A stretch of 64,000 nucleotides of DNA from Camelus bactrianus (GCF_048773025.1 NC_133541.1:106617912-106681911); one strand, 5' to 3'. Counted from the first letter of the stretch, positions 43,976-55,689 are shown. The notes: a model not told the origin generated them from the letters alone. A program made the numbers and translations.

Positions 43976-44559
43976 TCTACCTTATCACTATCTTTAGAGT
44001 TGAGGCACAGTTATCTGCACTGGTCGCCAGCTCCTCGGGCAATCAAAAGCAGGCAGTCTGAGCCACAGCGGCAGGTCCTGTGCTGCATCTGCAGGTGGCA
44101 GTCTTCCTATGCCTGAACAAAGCTTCCCCAGAGCTTGTAAAGCTTGGAGGTTCAGCCCCTGGCCCACTGCCCAGTGGGAGGCCACCAATCAGACGCCCCC
44201 TTTCACCTAAGAGTTGGCCTCCAGGCTCCTGGACTGAGAACCCCCGACATGAGCACCCCAATATCTAAGGGACAAGCCCCTTCCAATCAAAGGCTCAGGC
44301 TTGAAATGCTTCTTTCATTATAAAGACGGGAGAACAGAAAACAGAGAGAGAGAAAAGGGCTTGTCCAGCAACACCTGGCAGCCCAGATGGGCTTGTGGGC
44401 AGAAGGTCTGGTCTTCTGACCCCTCTGCCGGCGAGCGGCTGTGCAGCCTCCAGGTTTCTGCTCAATGGCCCTTCTTCCAAGAACGAGCCCAAGAGAGAAT
44501 CAGGGGCCCCTGCTAGGTCCCGTCTCCAGGCTCTGACCTTCTCCACACTAATCACAGCT
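43976..44559. other. unassigned stretch
   Basis: Nothing recognised; a 119-codon minus frame reaching 44654 has no family. Confidence 0.3.
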
Positions 44560-44712
44560 GGTAATGACACATGAGTTCCTGGTGTTCCTCTTCCCAACGA
44601 GACAGTGGAGTCTGCAAGGCAGGGACCTGTTTTGTACGCCAGAGTTTCTAGCACCTAACACAGCACCCAGCACATAGTAGAAAGTCAGTAAATATTTATT
44701 GGCTGATGGACA
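44560..44712 (+). repeat. L2 LINE, 3' end
   Basis: 'gagtctgcaaggcagggacc', 'tgttttgtacgccagagttt', 'agcacccagcacatagtaga' and 'agtcagtaaatatttattgg' form a clear L2 tail. Confidence 0.85.
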
Positions 44713-45334
44713 GACAGGCGTTACAATGGTCTGTCTCTCCTACACAATAGAAAATAGAAGTACTGAAAAAGAGAAGGGTTTGCCCACAGCCAGGAACAAG
44801 TCTGTGCCATGGGGCCAGTGAAGGCAGGGGGACCTAATTCTCCCTCAGGCCTCAGTGTCCAGGTTTGGACCAAACAGGCTCTGGCAAACATTTCAACTCA
44901 TTAACGGTCTCTATATATTTTAAATTGTATTTAATGAGTCTAGGGTACGGATAGAATACAAAGTGACTGAACATTACACTAACTCAAAAAGGGGCCAGGG
45001 TCTCTGAGGCCACCCAGCCTTATGGTTTCACATCGCCCTCTAGTGACTGGGACTTGTCACTACATTTTGTGATGTTTGAAAAACCGAGTTTCCCCCGTAT
45101 CCCGTATCCCGTATCCTCAGGGCTACAGGAGCTGAGATGTGCCGGCCACTGCCCACACTCCCCGGCTTCCAACCCTCCAGTCTCAGACAAAGCTCCTTTG
45201 ATGGACTCCACTTCTCCCAGAATGGCCCTCTCTCAGCCTGAGTACTTCAACCCCAGGATCCATCTGTCACCACCCTGGGGGCAGAGGCTTCAGAGTTCAC
45301 AGATGAACTATGTCACCCCACCAGGACCTACCAG
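44713..45334. other. unassigned stretch with a heptamer triplication
   Basis: CCCGTAT repeats three times at 45094-45114. AT-rich at 44915-44945. The rest shows no gene or clear repeat. Confidence 0.35.
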
Positions 45335-45720
45335 CCCCTGCCACACTGAATCCCTGCCATGTCTCTTGGTGTACTGTGCCCTCTTTCCCCTAGGGGTCTG
45401 CCCACACAGTCCTCTCCCCTCACACCACTCTTGCCTTTTAGCCTGGCCAGCTGCTGCTCACTCTCCATGTCTTAGCTCAGAAATCCTTCTCCCCAGAACC
45501 CATCCCTGTTCTCCCCAGGAGCTCATCTTCTGAACTTCCCCCTCAGAGCATGGATCACACTGCATTTTGATTGCCTGTTTCCTTGTCCATCTCTCCAGCA
45601 GACTTGAGCACCCAAAGGTCAGAGGCTACATGTATTTCATTCTCCCCTGTACCCCCAGCAGCTAGCACAGTGCCTGGCACCTAGAAGGTGTTCAGAACTA
45701 TCCCTTTCATAAATAAAGGA
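45335..45720 (+). repeat. L2 LINE, 3' part, well kept
   Basis: 'agctcagaaatccttctccc', 'gagcatggatcacactgcat', 'tttgattgcctgtttccttg', 'cagctagcacagtgcctggc' and 'acctagaaggtgttcagaac' in consensus order. Part of a + strand frame of 159 codons falls here by chance. Confidence 0.88.
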
Positions 45721-46189
45721 AGGAAAATTACTCTAACCGCCCAGCACTGCATTTCTCATTTCCATCAGTCTGTTCTTCTCTGCTCTCTTTATATCTAAGA
45801 GGGCCTGCCTCCTGCTATCATCTGGCCTGAGAAAAAGAAAACATTTCTGTGCCAGCCTCGACAGTGATTCATCAGCCTTATTGTGTGTGGCAGCTGCTGG
45901 TGTCCTCTCACCTCCCAGCAGAGCAAAAAGTGATAAGGAGCTGTCTGCCTTTCAGACTTCTTAATGTTCTTCTATCCACACCACTGACACTTGTTTTCCT
46001 GGTGACTAGAAACGCATTTGAAAGTTGAGTTTTCTTCCTTACCAGTTTCCACAGCATTCTGAGGCTTGGATCTCTGAGTGGGCGAGACCACAAACCACTG
46101 TAGACCAAGGCCAAAAATCTGCACAAGGTGACCCATGATGAATCAGCTATTCCCCAGCTTGCGGGGCAAAAGGAACCCTGGTGGTTCTG
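45721..46189. other. unassigned stretch
   Basis: Nothing recognised. Confidence 0.3.
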
Positions 46190-46505
46190 TTTAATCAATG
46201 GCACACATCTGTCAAAGGCCTACTATGTGCCAGGCTATGTTAGGAGACTTCCATCAGTGGAGTCTAGTCAGGTTTTGCCCTGCCCTCTGCAGAGCTACCA
46301 TTCTAGCAGGAAATCCAGAATTGAGCAACTTATTACACAATTGTTCAATGACAATTAGGATGTAAACTGAAGAGGAAAAATGCGTGGCACCAGGAGAGCA
46401 TGGCCTGAGCATCCCAGCCTCACCCAAAAGGTCAGGGAGGCTGCCCCAGGCCGTGAGCTTTGGGTTAAGAGCTGAAGGAGTAGGTGTTAACTAGGCAAAG
46501 ATGGG
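46190..46505 (-). repeat. L2 LINE, 3' part
   Basis: 'aaaggcctactatgtgccag', 'cagagctaccattctagcag', 'gtcagggaggctgccccagg' and 'gagctgaaggagtaggtgtt' are L2 reversed. It is cut off by the TG-rich block. Confidence 0.8.
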
Positions 46506-46507
46506 GA

Positions 46508-46775
46508 GAATGTGTGTATATATGCAATGTGTGTGTGTACATGTGTGGGTACATGAAAACATGTGTGAGCATGTACAGCCATAGGTGTAGTGTGTGTGTC
46601 TGCACATGCATGTGTGAGCACACATATGCCATGTATAATGTGTGTCCATGTGTGCATATACATGCATGCACAGGTGTGTGCACATATGTGCCAGGAGGGT
46701 ATGTGTGTCCAGGTATGCAGCTGTGCAGGTGCATGTGCGCACGCGTGTGTGTGTGTGTGTGTGTGCCCCAACTGC
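46508..46775. repeat. TG-rich tandem block (TGTGTGCATG-like)
   Basis: Loose repeats of TG, CATGTG and CATATG steps over about 270 bases, ending in 'gtgcgcacgcgtgtgtgtgt' from 46734. Frames with alternating Cys/Val or His/Thr on both strands are translation of the repeat. Confidence 0.9.
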
Positions 46776-46875
46776 ATGTGTGTCTCTTATTGAGTCAGAC
46801 ATCCTTCAGCCTCTGGGCCGCATTCCATCACAATAAATCATCGTTGTGAAGCAGATTTCAGGGCTTCTCTGGGTG

Positions 46876-46919
46876 GAACAATGGTTCTCAAACCTCTCTC
46901 AGCTCATGGATCATTTCAG
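46876..46919 (+). mobile_element. possible hAT end
   Basis: 'caatggttctcaaacctctc' resembles a hAT terminal repeat; nothing else of the element is visible. Confidence 0.3.
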
Positions 46920-47190
46920 TAACAATAACAACAGCTACTCCATGTTAACTGTGTGGCGGTCATGGTGCCAGACACTTTCCGTGCATTCTCTCATTTACTC
47001 CTCCAGCAACCCCAGGAGGCAGGCCTAATTATTGTTCTATTTTGCAGAAGAGGAAACAGAGGCTGAGAAAGAGGAAGGGTCTTTCTCAAAGTCACCCAGC
47101 AAGTTCGCTTGGGAGCTGTGATTGGAACACAGGTCTGTTTGACTTCAAAGAATATGCTCTAATCTACTAAGCTCACTTTCCTGTCTCTAG
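46920..47190 (-). repeat. MIR SINE, full length
   Basis: 'catggtgccagacactttcc', 'tgcattctctcatttactcc', 'caggaggcaggcctaattat', 'ttgcagaagaggaaacagag', 'gctgtgattggaacacaggt' and 'aatatgctctaatctactaa' cover the element from end to end. Confidence 0.93.
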
Positions 47191-47404
47191 AGCAAGGGAC
47201 ACGGTGGATCCACCGCATGAAAGGTCCCCTCCCACGGTTATTGCAGCAACGCCCTTCCAGCAGTGAATGGAAAAAGTCTTCAATGAAACCCTAACCCAGT
47301 TCAGCCATCAATTCACATTGTGATCTTGGTAACATCTCTCCCCCTTTGTTGCCCTTGAGAATTTTCTGAGCTCTCCCATTGCACAGGGATAGCTTGGCCT
47401 CCAC

Positions 47405-47585
47405 CACACATAGGTTACAGGTTACATAATCTCTCAAAAGCTCTGCTTCCTTATCCCTAAAATGGATCTAGTGCTGGTACACTGCAGACAGCACTATTAC
47501 AGGGATTAACTAAGCATATGCATGAAACATGCTCATCCCGGTGACGGTCTCATAACACATGCTCATTCAACGTACTGTCATTGAT
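47405..47585 (+). repeat. MIR SINE, 3' part
   Basis: 'ggttacataatctctcaaaa', 'gctctgcttccttatcccta' and 'attacagggattaactaagc' in MIR order, directly before another MIR in the same direction. Confidence 0.7.
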
Positions 47586-47587
47586 GC

Positions 47588-47800
47588 TGAGGAATCCAGC
47601 GGACCTGGGTTCAAATGTCCACCTTGCCTTCGGATGGCTGTGAGACCTTGGCAAAAGTTACTTAGCTGTCGAATCTTCCTCACTTGTAAATAAGAATCAA
47701 AATAGTACCTACTTTATAGGTTTGAGGACTAAAAGAAATAACGCACTTAGCACAAAGTAATTGCCCTGCAAATGTTAGCTAACGTTATTATTACTTACAT
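47588..47800 (+). repeat. MIR SINE, near full length
   Basis: 'agcggacctgggttcaaatg' (B-box side), 'ggctgtgagaccttggcaaa', 'tcttcctcacttgtaaataa', 'gtacctactttataggtttg' and 'gcacttagcacaaagtaatt'. Confidence 0.93.
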
Positions 47801-47916
47801 ACTGTGCAATATCATAAACCAGGATTATTCAGGGTTTCATTTTGTTCCAGTTTAGGGTTTTAGAAGAAAATGCAAGGAAGCATCTCATTGGACAGCTTTT
47901 GCTAAATATTGGATTC

Positions 47917-47949
<33 letters not shown>

Positions 47950-48191
47950 GCAAAATCAGACTTGTCTCATGGGTCAACGGAAAGTCAGTTTCCCCTTGGT
48001 TCTGAGGCTGGCAGTTGAGGGCAGTTTATTCTGGTGCTGGCTCACAGTTTAGAATGGTTGAAGGCCGCGACCATGAGTAAGTGAGTCACCCTTGCCAAAA
48101 ATCATAATCATGGTCATATTCTAAATATTTATACTACAAGAAATCAAACCTGCCCAACCTTTGGGATCACAGGGAGTGAACTCACTCAATG
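47801..48191. other. unassigned stretch around a poly-T
   Basis: Nothing recognised apart from the T27 at 47923-47949. The text to its right (47950-48120) might be a minus-strand retrocopy, but I cannot name a source. Confidence 0.3.
47923..47949. repeat. poly-T run of 27
   Basis: Uninterrupted T27 with sharp edges ('gta' before, 'gca' after), as expected for a young minus-strand poly-A tail. Confidence 0.95.
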
Positions 48192-48300
48192 CAGTTCATT
48201 CATTCATTCTTCTCAGAATTGTTGATCAATGCACCTCGTGCCAGGCACTGGGCACGGGTCATGCTGGTGGCTGATGCGACCAAAAACCATGGGCAGCCTT
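48192..48300 (-). repeat. L2 LINE, 3' end
   Basis: 'cattcattcattcttctcag', 'atgcacctcgtgccaggcac' and 'gggcacgggtcatgctggtg' are the L2 tail reversed. Confidence 0.8.
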
Positions 48301-48414
48301 GGCCAATTTTGGAGAAAACTGAATCAGGGCTTTCAGGGATGGTAACTGCTCCTGAGCTGTGCAGAGTCCTGGAGAGAATTCAGGCCTGTGTGTCTTGCAG
48401 TGTGGCTTGGCAAG

Positions 48415-48540
48415 CTAGGAAATGCCCTTAGGGGTCATCTCAGCCAAAACACCCATTTGACAGATGGGGAAGCAGAAGCCCCAAGAGAGAAAGAGAGCCC
48501 CTGAGACCATAACACTGGGCTAGCATCCTGTTCTCCCAAC
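48415..48540 (-). repeat. MIR or CR1/L3-like fragment
   Basis: 'aggggtcatctcagcc' then 'cccatttgacagatgggg' and 'gaagcagaagccccaagaga' resemble the same mixed type as at 15.5 kb. Confidence 0.45.
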
Positions 48541-48664
48541 CTCTACATCACCACCTTTCACAGTGAGCCCCCTCCCTTAATCCCAAGACTCAGGCCCACC
48601 TCATTACAGAACAGCAGGTTCCCCAGACATGTTAGCCCACAAACAGCTTCAAACACAGTGACAG

Positions 48665-48940
48665 GAAGAATTAAAAAGCAACTTTACTAATAATAGTATC
48701 TGCCATTAACTGGGTGGTTACTTGGTACCAGGTATTTTGTTAAGTTTTTTATACCCCTATCATTTTAATACTCAAAACAACCTCATTGGATAGGTTACTC
48801 CACTTTACAGAAAGGACACTGAGGCTCAGAGAGGGGAAAGGACCTTCCGATGGTAACACAGCTAGAAGTTTCAGAGCCATAACTGTACATAACTCTGCCC
48901 GACTTCAAAGCCAGTGCCCATGGCCACCGTGCCATGTCCC
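48665..48940 (-). repeat. MIR SINE, near full length
   Basis: 'ggttacttggtaccaggtat', 'caacctcattggataggtta', 'cactttacagaaaggacact', 'gaggctcagagaggggaaag' and 'aacacagctagaagtttcag' in reverse order. Confidence 0.92.
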
Positions 48941-49261
48941 TCAGTAGGATACAAGTATCGGCTCTGCTACACCCTCCTCCAGCACTCACCTGGGCTGCCA
49001 GTGGTCTGATGTCTGCAGCTGGGGGAGGGGAAGAAAGAGCAGCAAAGGGGCTCGGAATCCAGTCCTAGGACTGAGTGCCCACTAAGATCCAGGCTGTGAC
49101 GAGCTCAAGGGTGATGAAGATGGAGAAGGGTGGAGCGCTGTCTAGTGAGGATGGACGGATATACAGTCTGTTCCAGTACCTGCCCCAGGCTAAGGGCTGC
49201 ACCTGATGCTGTGAGATGACTTGTCACATGATGCGGAGCAAACCATTTCCTTTCTTCTAGA
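48941..49261. other. unassigned stretch
   Basis: Nothing recognised. Confidence 0.3.
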
Positions 49262-49495
49262 GAGAGAGCACAGTATAGTGACTAAGCCCACGGCATCCAG
49301 AGCCAGACTGCCTTAAATTCCAGCCCTGCCTCTTACCTGGTATGTGAACTCATGCACTCTTAGCATTTATTGAATGTCCTTTTTGCTTCTATAAAAGTTG
49401 GATAATAATACTTATTTTCTATTGTCATTATATAGACTAAATAAGCTACTATTTGGAACTCAGAACAGTACCTAATACATAGTAAGAACAACACA
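49262..49495 (+). repeat. MIR SINE, full length
   Basis: Retains the 5' end 'gcacagtatagtgactaagc' (49268-49287), then 'catccagagccagactgcct', 'taaattccagccctgcctct', a diverged core and 'cagtacctaatacatagtaa' near the 3' end. Confidence 0.92.
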
Positions 49496-49529
49496 CATTT
49501 TTGCTAGTTTTTAAAAATTATATAAACTA

Positions 49530-49935
49530 GAGGTGATAGTTAATCATTCGAGTTAAGATATTTTGGGCTGTATAATAACAGACTCTCTGATCCAAAATGG
49601 CTTTACCAAGAAAGTTTAATAAGTATCTCCCATAATAAGAACCATCTGGGAGGCAATGGTTCCAGGCTCAAGGATGTCCCCAGGAACTCAGGACCTTCTC
49701 ATTCTTCCTCCCAACATCTTTCAAATATCACTGATGTCTCTCCTCACATACCAAGATGGCTGCAGCAGCTCCAAGCATCACATCTTTACAAAAGCCACAC
49801 TCATAAACAGAAAGGAAGGGATATGAGAATCTCTTTTGCACGTGCTACTTTCTTATGAGGAAGGAAAATATTTCCTAGAAGCCTCCCAAAAGACTCCCCT
49901 TACCTGTCATTAGCCAGAATTGGATTGTGTTAGAT
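49530..49935. repeat. medium-reiterated repeat, family unresolved
   Basis: 'ctttaccaagaaagtttaat', 'gatggctgcagcagctccaa', 'gcatcacatctttacaaaag' and 'cctgtcattagccagaattg' recall an interspersed repeat common in mammals whose name I cannot give with confidence. Confidence 0.4.
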
Positions 49936-50482
49936 TCTGGCATTTGCAGTCACTACCTAGAGCCGGGCTCCATAGTAAAGAAGATGAGAGGAAGAAGAGC
50001 TGTTGAATGGGTAATCAACCTGCCTTACAGGATAGTCTTGAGAAGGAAATGTGAGGAAAAGTACAGGAATGCTATGAAAGAGTTAACTGCTTCCACTTCA
50101 CGTGTGTAAGCTATCATTCTCTCAAATAATAATAGCAACAGCAACACTAATTAGAGTCTATAGAAAAGCAGGATGCCAGTGATTCTAGGGAGTCCTGTTC
50201 TTTTTCCATGACATGGCAGGCAAGGGAAAAATGAAAGGAAGCCAACTGCCTCATGGTCTGGCCACTAAAACTGACATTGTTTGACCTCCTAATAACCCAG
50301 ACGTGGGGAACAACTGGTCACCAACTTCCCCTCTCAGTTTGGTAAGTTATAAATAAAGTCTGAAGAGAAAGAAAATGAAGTTAGTTTAGATCACTGGTAG
50401 AATTCCTCTGAGAGGTAAAAACTTTTGTTTAGAAAACACTTGGTGGGCCATTTTATAGTGAAAAATCAGCCCTCTGACCATG
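49936..50482. other. unassigned stretch
   Basis: Nothing recognised. Confidence 0.3.
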
Positions 50483-50490
50483 GTCTAGAT

Positions 50491-50701
50491 CAGGGATCAG
50501 CTAAGTTGTCTGTCAGGTCAGATAGAAAGTATTTTGGAATTTGCAGACAGTATGGTCTCTCTGGCAGCTGCTGCACTCTGAGTCCTGTGAAAGCAACCTG
50601 TATGTCAACAAATGACTGTGGCTGTGTCCCAAGAAAACTTTATTTGTACGAAGAGCTGGAGGGTCAGATTTGGCTCCCTGGCTGCAGTTTGCCAACTCCT
50701 G
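50491..50701 (+). mobile_element. non-autonomous hAT DNA transposon
   Basis: Ends 'cagggatcagctaag' and 'gtttgccaactcctg' are imperfect inverted repeats. The body has 'gtcagatagaaagtattttg', 'gcagacagtatggtctctct', 'ggctgtgtcccaagaaaact' and 'ttatttgtac', in the order of a familiar Charlie-type MER element. The flanks 'gtctagat' (50483-50490) and 'ttctacat' (50702-50709) agree in 6 of 8 bases. Confidence 0.85.
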
Positions 50702-50709
50702 TTCTACAT

Positions 50710-53064
50710 GGCAAGTTACATAAGACAAAAACCTAGGCCAAGGGTCTCAAAATCAAATGCACATGGAGCTACAAGGGGCATGTAAAGAAGTAGGATGGCT
50801 GGGTGGGGTCTGTGGCAGTGTGGAGAACACATGGCTCATGGAAAGAAGGCAGTTGTAAAAACCAGTATTGTCAGATCCTCCAATTTTCAAGAAAGCCAGA
50901 AATGCAGATATTTAAATCTAATTTTTCTGTGTTGGCAACCAATTCAAAATTCTAAACCTGATATAGACCGAACAAAACCCATCTGGGGGCCAGCATAGCT
51001 TGGGGGCAACCAGTGTAACCTCTGGCCTAGAATATCATCCTTCTTGAGCAAACGTGCTATGACAACCAAGTACATATGACACATCTGAGTGACATGGTCC
51101 AGGAAACTTAGCACAAAGCCAGTCTGACCTATTGAGAATGGAATGTATAACGGCTACCGTCCTGCCCACTGGCCAGGACTACGCGGGAGGCCATGAACAG
51201 AAAAGAAGGCAATTAGCCTGTCTGTACTGCATTCTTCTTCCTTCCTCATTAGTGCTCTGCTTTCTCTGTATGGTGGTGGCAACAGTGGTGTTCTGTGACT
51301 TCAGGTGCTGTGCTGCATTCCTTACAGACCTTCCCAGCATACGTCAGGGGAGAAATGAGGTCATGTATAGGAAGGTATTTTGCAAACCATAAAATCATAG
51401 ATATGTCAACTTGGCCGGTTTCTGGCTTCCACTGCTTCAAACACTACCTGAAAGGCCCTGGTTATGTGTACACTCTCTTTAGAAAGAGGACAAAATCCCC
51501 TAGCAGCATGGCAAGCAGGACAAATGCACAGCAAAAGGAACCAGCCATGTTTCCTCCTGGTGCACAGGCCCTTGCCCTGTGTCTGATTCTGCTCTGAGGC
51601 AGCCCGGCTACCCCCTAAATGCCCCAGGCTGCACACAGCTCAGCCTCTGATGTTCTGTCCTTGGCTGTCTTTTAGCTGCTGCTCTCACCTATTCTTAACT
51701 TCTTTGCCCTTCTCACCAGTTCCTATAAATCTGCAGCATCCTGAGTATTTGCAGGGAGCTTCCTCTCACCCAGCTCTGCACTCTGTCTTCCCGCCTTCTG
51801 TCCTGCTGTTTGCCTAGAGCCTCAGCTTTCAAAACTACCCTGGCCTGCCCCTTTCTCATCTCTGTAAACCACCCTCTTGATTCCCTCAGCCTTATCCTGG
51901 GACGGGAAGGGGAGGACAGAGAGGACAAGAGACAGACAGAGACACAGAAAGAAAGCACAGTGCAAACTTTCTAACCTAGACCCCGTTCAGCCCCATGCCC
52001 ACTTCAGTTCAAATTAGGTGCTGGGCCAGTAGTTTCTCAGTGCTTCCTCAATACCTGTGGCTCTTCAGAGCCACCTCAGGAACCTAGGTAGGAGAAATAA
52101 GGGGGAATGCCACAGGTCACTTCAACAGAGAAGCTCCATCTTACCTGTTTTGTATATTATGATCCTGCATAAACCTGCAATTGAAAAAGATTATTTCATT
52201 GCTAAGGATAAAAAGAGTTTAAAAACTTCCGGCTAGTCACTATACCTAGATCAGATGGAGGAAGGCAAGCTCCTACACTGAAAAAGCCTAAAGGATACCT
52301 TAAAGTAAGCAGTACTTTTTAGCAAAGGGCAACTCGGCAAAAATTGAGCTAAATTTTTGTCCAAAACTAAAATAGCTTTATCATATCTCACATGGGAAAA
52401 ACGTATCTGCTCACACAATTCAAATTATCTACTTCACTGAATGAAAGCTACATTGAGGAAATGAGTACTCCTTTTTAGCCACTTAAATATGAAGATCTGT
52501 TTTATATCTACTTAGTGGCGATCTGGGGGAACATTTCTCATCTTTCATTCTGCGAGTGGATGAGAAGTGTTTCTCAAAGCTGCCTGAGCCCTGCTCACTG
52601 CTGCTGAGTGGACAGACCACACCTGGAGACACCCAGGGGCCTGTCAATAGGGCAAAAACTCTCAAAGAGGCGTCCCAGCTCCAGCTTTCTTCCCCTTGGT
52701 GCTCAAGTTCAAATTTTTCTTGTGTGGTCTGCAGATTTCTGTGCAGGATCGTCAACCCCAGGTCTACGGACAAGCAAGCGGACCAGGCTGGCAGGGCCGA
52801 CTGCAGGGATCCTGCAGGAAGAGGCCAGCATGAGTACAGGGATGAGTTCTGTCGGGAGAGCTGGAGTCCAAAAGCTCTTACACACCCATCCTGCTGCTGA
52901 CTCGGCAGGCAGCTCAGACCGACAGCTAATTTGGGAGGAGGATTTGCAAGTGTGAACACTGATCAGCTCTGGAATTAATCATATTGTTTTAGGTTTGTAC
53001 ATTCTCAGGCTTCCAGAATCAGAGCCTCTTAGAAGCTCTGCCCTGGAAGGAAACAGAGAGGTTC
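50710..53064. other. longest unassigned stretch (2.3 kb)
   Basis: No gene and no repeat I can name. GACA-rich at 51917-51948. Pairs of frames on opposite strands at 52483-52959 (158 and 115 codons) overlap and have no family features. Being repeat-poor, it may hold conserved non-coding DNA or exons I cannot recognise without comparison. Confidence 0.3.
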
Positions 53065-53170
53065 CATCCAATATTGCACGATGGTTGAGTTCCTGGGCTC
53101 TGGAGGCAGACAGACCTGAATTCGAGACCACTCAAATTTACTGGGGGGCAGTGGGCAACTCATTAGAGGA
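53065..53170 (+). repeat. MIR SINE, 5' half
   Basis: 'gatggttgagttcctgggct', 'ctggaggcagacagacctga' and 'attcgagaccactcaaattt' give the tRNA-derived half with its B-box region. Confidence 0.75.
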
Positions 53171-54464
53171 GAGAGAAGAGAAGGTTTAGGACAAACTCGG
53201 AGCAGGAGCAGAAGTTACCTGGCAATCTGGCTCGAGAACTGGAGCTGTAATACAGTGCTGAGGATCTCCTCTGCTCTCAAATGATAAGCTCATTTGATTC
53301 CAAGTTCTGCAAGAGAGAAATTCCAACTGGACTTTCCCTTGCCTTCTCAGCGTGACTTGAAGAAACCTTCAGGCACTGTGGTGAGAGAGAGAGACAGCAG
53401 ATTTTTACCATTCCATCAAGACCAGAAACACAGACGGGAAGGTAACTCCCAAAGGGAAATCAGGGCTCTTGGGCGACAGGAGTGCTGCCTGGGACCACAA
53501 ACAATGAGCATCCACCATCACGCACCTGCCATGACGGGGCTGCTCAGAGGACTGACAGAGACATCCACGTAGAGGGGTGAGCACACTGCCTGGCACACAG
53601 TAAGTTGTCCATTAACCATTAGCACCGCTCATGGTAACTCACTCTTCTGTGTGGAGGTGGAGCCCCTTGACAGCATGCCTGTCAGACAGTTACCTCTGAG
53701 AGCATGTCCCCTTGGAATCATGGCTCCTGGGCCACCTTTTGAATGTAGAGACCATTCGGCTGGGGAACTTTAAAAGATTTTACTGACCAGAAGGACAGCC
53801 CATGCCATTGGGAATCTGACAATATCTGGGATGGGAACAACTGTGGCTCAGAAAGAGACTTTCGTGTAGATTTTATTCTCTTCATTATTCCAGTAATGTG
53901 TTGTATGCTGTCCCCCTCAAATCCAACCAACCTGAGTAACGTGCTGGTTTTGGGCAGCTTAGTTTCATCACACTGTTAGGAAAGAAGAGAAACAGAAAGT
54001 CTTACCAGAAGACATGACTCAGAGACCTTATCTCCTCTTTAAATCCGCTCGGTCAGGAGCAGGCTCCTTGGATCTCGATGCCAAACCTCGAAAACTCTAA
54101 AAGCATGTGCCTGAAAGGGGATCCCCACCTGCTTTACTGTCCCCAACTACTGCCGTATTAAAGGGCTGCTGCAAAACGCTGGTGTCTGAAGGCATGTTGG
54201 CTTAATTTGAGGCATATGCTAACTTCGACATCAGTTATGCAGAAAGAGGGGGTACTGGAAAGTCATCCTGCAGTCGTCTGGCCAGTCAAAGCCACCTGCC
54301 CTGGAGGACATCATCTGGGCTGGTGGGTGGCAGATCTAAAGCACTGTCTCTGAGCTCACTTCCACTTCTGTTTTCATATTTGATGGGAGTGTCAATACCA
54401 TAACTCAGTAACACACATCTTCAGCTTGGACACCTCTAACTTCCTCCCTCTTGGCAACTGGTTC
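53171..54464. other. unassigned stretch
   Basis: A short L2/MIR tail-like phrase at 53583-53622 ('cactgcctggcacacagtaa'). Otherwise no gene or repeat recognised. Confidence 0.3.
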
Positions 54465-54540
54465 CATCGTTTGCTCATTCAATAAACACCTACTGAGACC
54501 CACTAGGAGCCAGTTACTGTGTGGGGAGTTAAAGGAGAAT
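54465..54540 (-). repeat. L2 LINE, 3' end fragment
   Basis: 'gctcattcaataaacaccta' and 'ctaggagccagttactgtgt' are the reversed L2 tail. Confidence 0.6.
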
Positions 54541-54660
54541 CATAACTATAATTTATGGAGTGCGTCTGGTGGGTGGGACTCAGCTACCATGCTTTATTCA
54601 CATTGTCTCAATTTATTACAACCCCATGGAGCATATCACTTTGCTCTTTTTGTAATAGCT
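54541..54660 (-). repeat. MIR SINE, 3' part
   Basis: 'cataactataatttatggag', 'ttattcacattgtctcaatt' and 'tattacaaccccatggagca' fit reverse MIR. Confidence 0.6.
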
Positions 54661-55689
54661 ATTTGTGCTGTCTCAGTAACTAGTAAGTTCTTCATTACAT
54701 TGCAATAATTCTGCTTCCATTTACCTCAGCCCTGATGCTCCTTTGCCCTCAGCAGAGGCTAATAAATGAAACCAAATGGCAGAGGTTGGGCTGAGGGAGC
54801 AGGACTGGCTCTATCCGAAAGATGGCCTCAGACTCTCTCTCCTTCTCCCCTACAGGGCAGAACTTCACCTGAAATATGAGGTGGGGCTGATGAGAAAGTC
54901 CAGTCTCTGCTATCTGTTCCACCCACTCCGGTTCCAGAGGCAACAGTTCCCAATAACTACTAGGAGTCAGAGCCATCTACAGCTGCAGAGGAAGGAGGAA
55001 AGAGAAAACAGAGGTGGGTGAGGGTCAGTGATGGCCCCCCTGAATCCAGTGGTCTCCCCTGGGCCACCTCAGATGCCCCTGCAGGGCAGGGATGCCCAGC
55101 CAAGCATTGTTTCTGTGGAATCTTCTCACCATTGACTCTCCCGGCAGGACCAGCTGTTTGGCTGTGTTTAAACTGTCACCCAGCCAAAGCAGCGTGGTGG
55201 CACACCCAAACGCTAACCAGCAAACACACCAGGTCTGTAAGCCCGCGCTAAGACTTTTTTAAAGCATAATTTGAACCAAACAGCCAGTCAATTTAAAAAT
55301 ACTGCAAGCAGAGAGCCAATGAGATTCGAAAACAGGTAAAACAAAAAATAAAAGGTATATGTATTTACTTGTTCATACATTCATTATTTAAACCTTGCCT
55401 TTTTTCAGAGATGTCAAGAGCCAAATTATTTGAAAAACAAACAAAAAAACCCAAAAATAGTATTAGATATGTTCTGACACCAGTGATATCACAGAAATTC
55501 ATTATACATGTAATATCATTAATATTACAAAAATTCAACCTAGGTTAACATTCAAAGCATGAAGTGTGCTCGTGTGTGAGTGTGTGTGAGCCTAGCTGTG
55601 ATTGTTCTCTACTCCACAGGGTCTGAAATGCAGGGAGTTCCTTCTCTTTTGCTCCCAAACATAAAAAGATGTCATGATGTGGTGTTTTC
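54661..55689. other. unassigned stretch, one exon-like segment
   Basis: No gene called. 54856-55013 is framed by a strong acceptor-like tract and a GT donor-like site (see findings). AT-rich from 55255 to 55560. Confidence 0.3.

Noticed and set aside
46465-46849. Several Cys-rich or His-rich frames of 60-121 codons
   Set aside because: Direct translation of TG/CATG repeats on both strands.
52483-52959. 158-codon minus frame with + strand frames over the same bases
   Set aside because: Opposite-strand frames of similar length point to composition, not coding.
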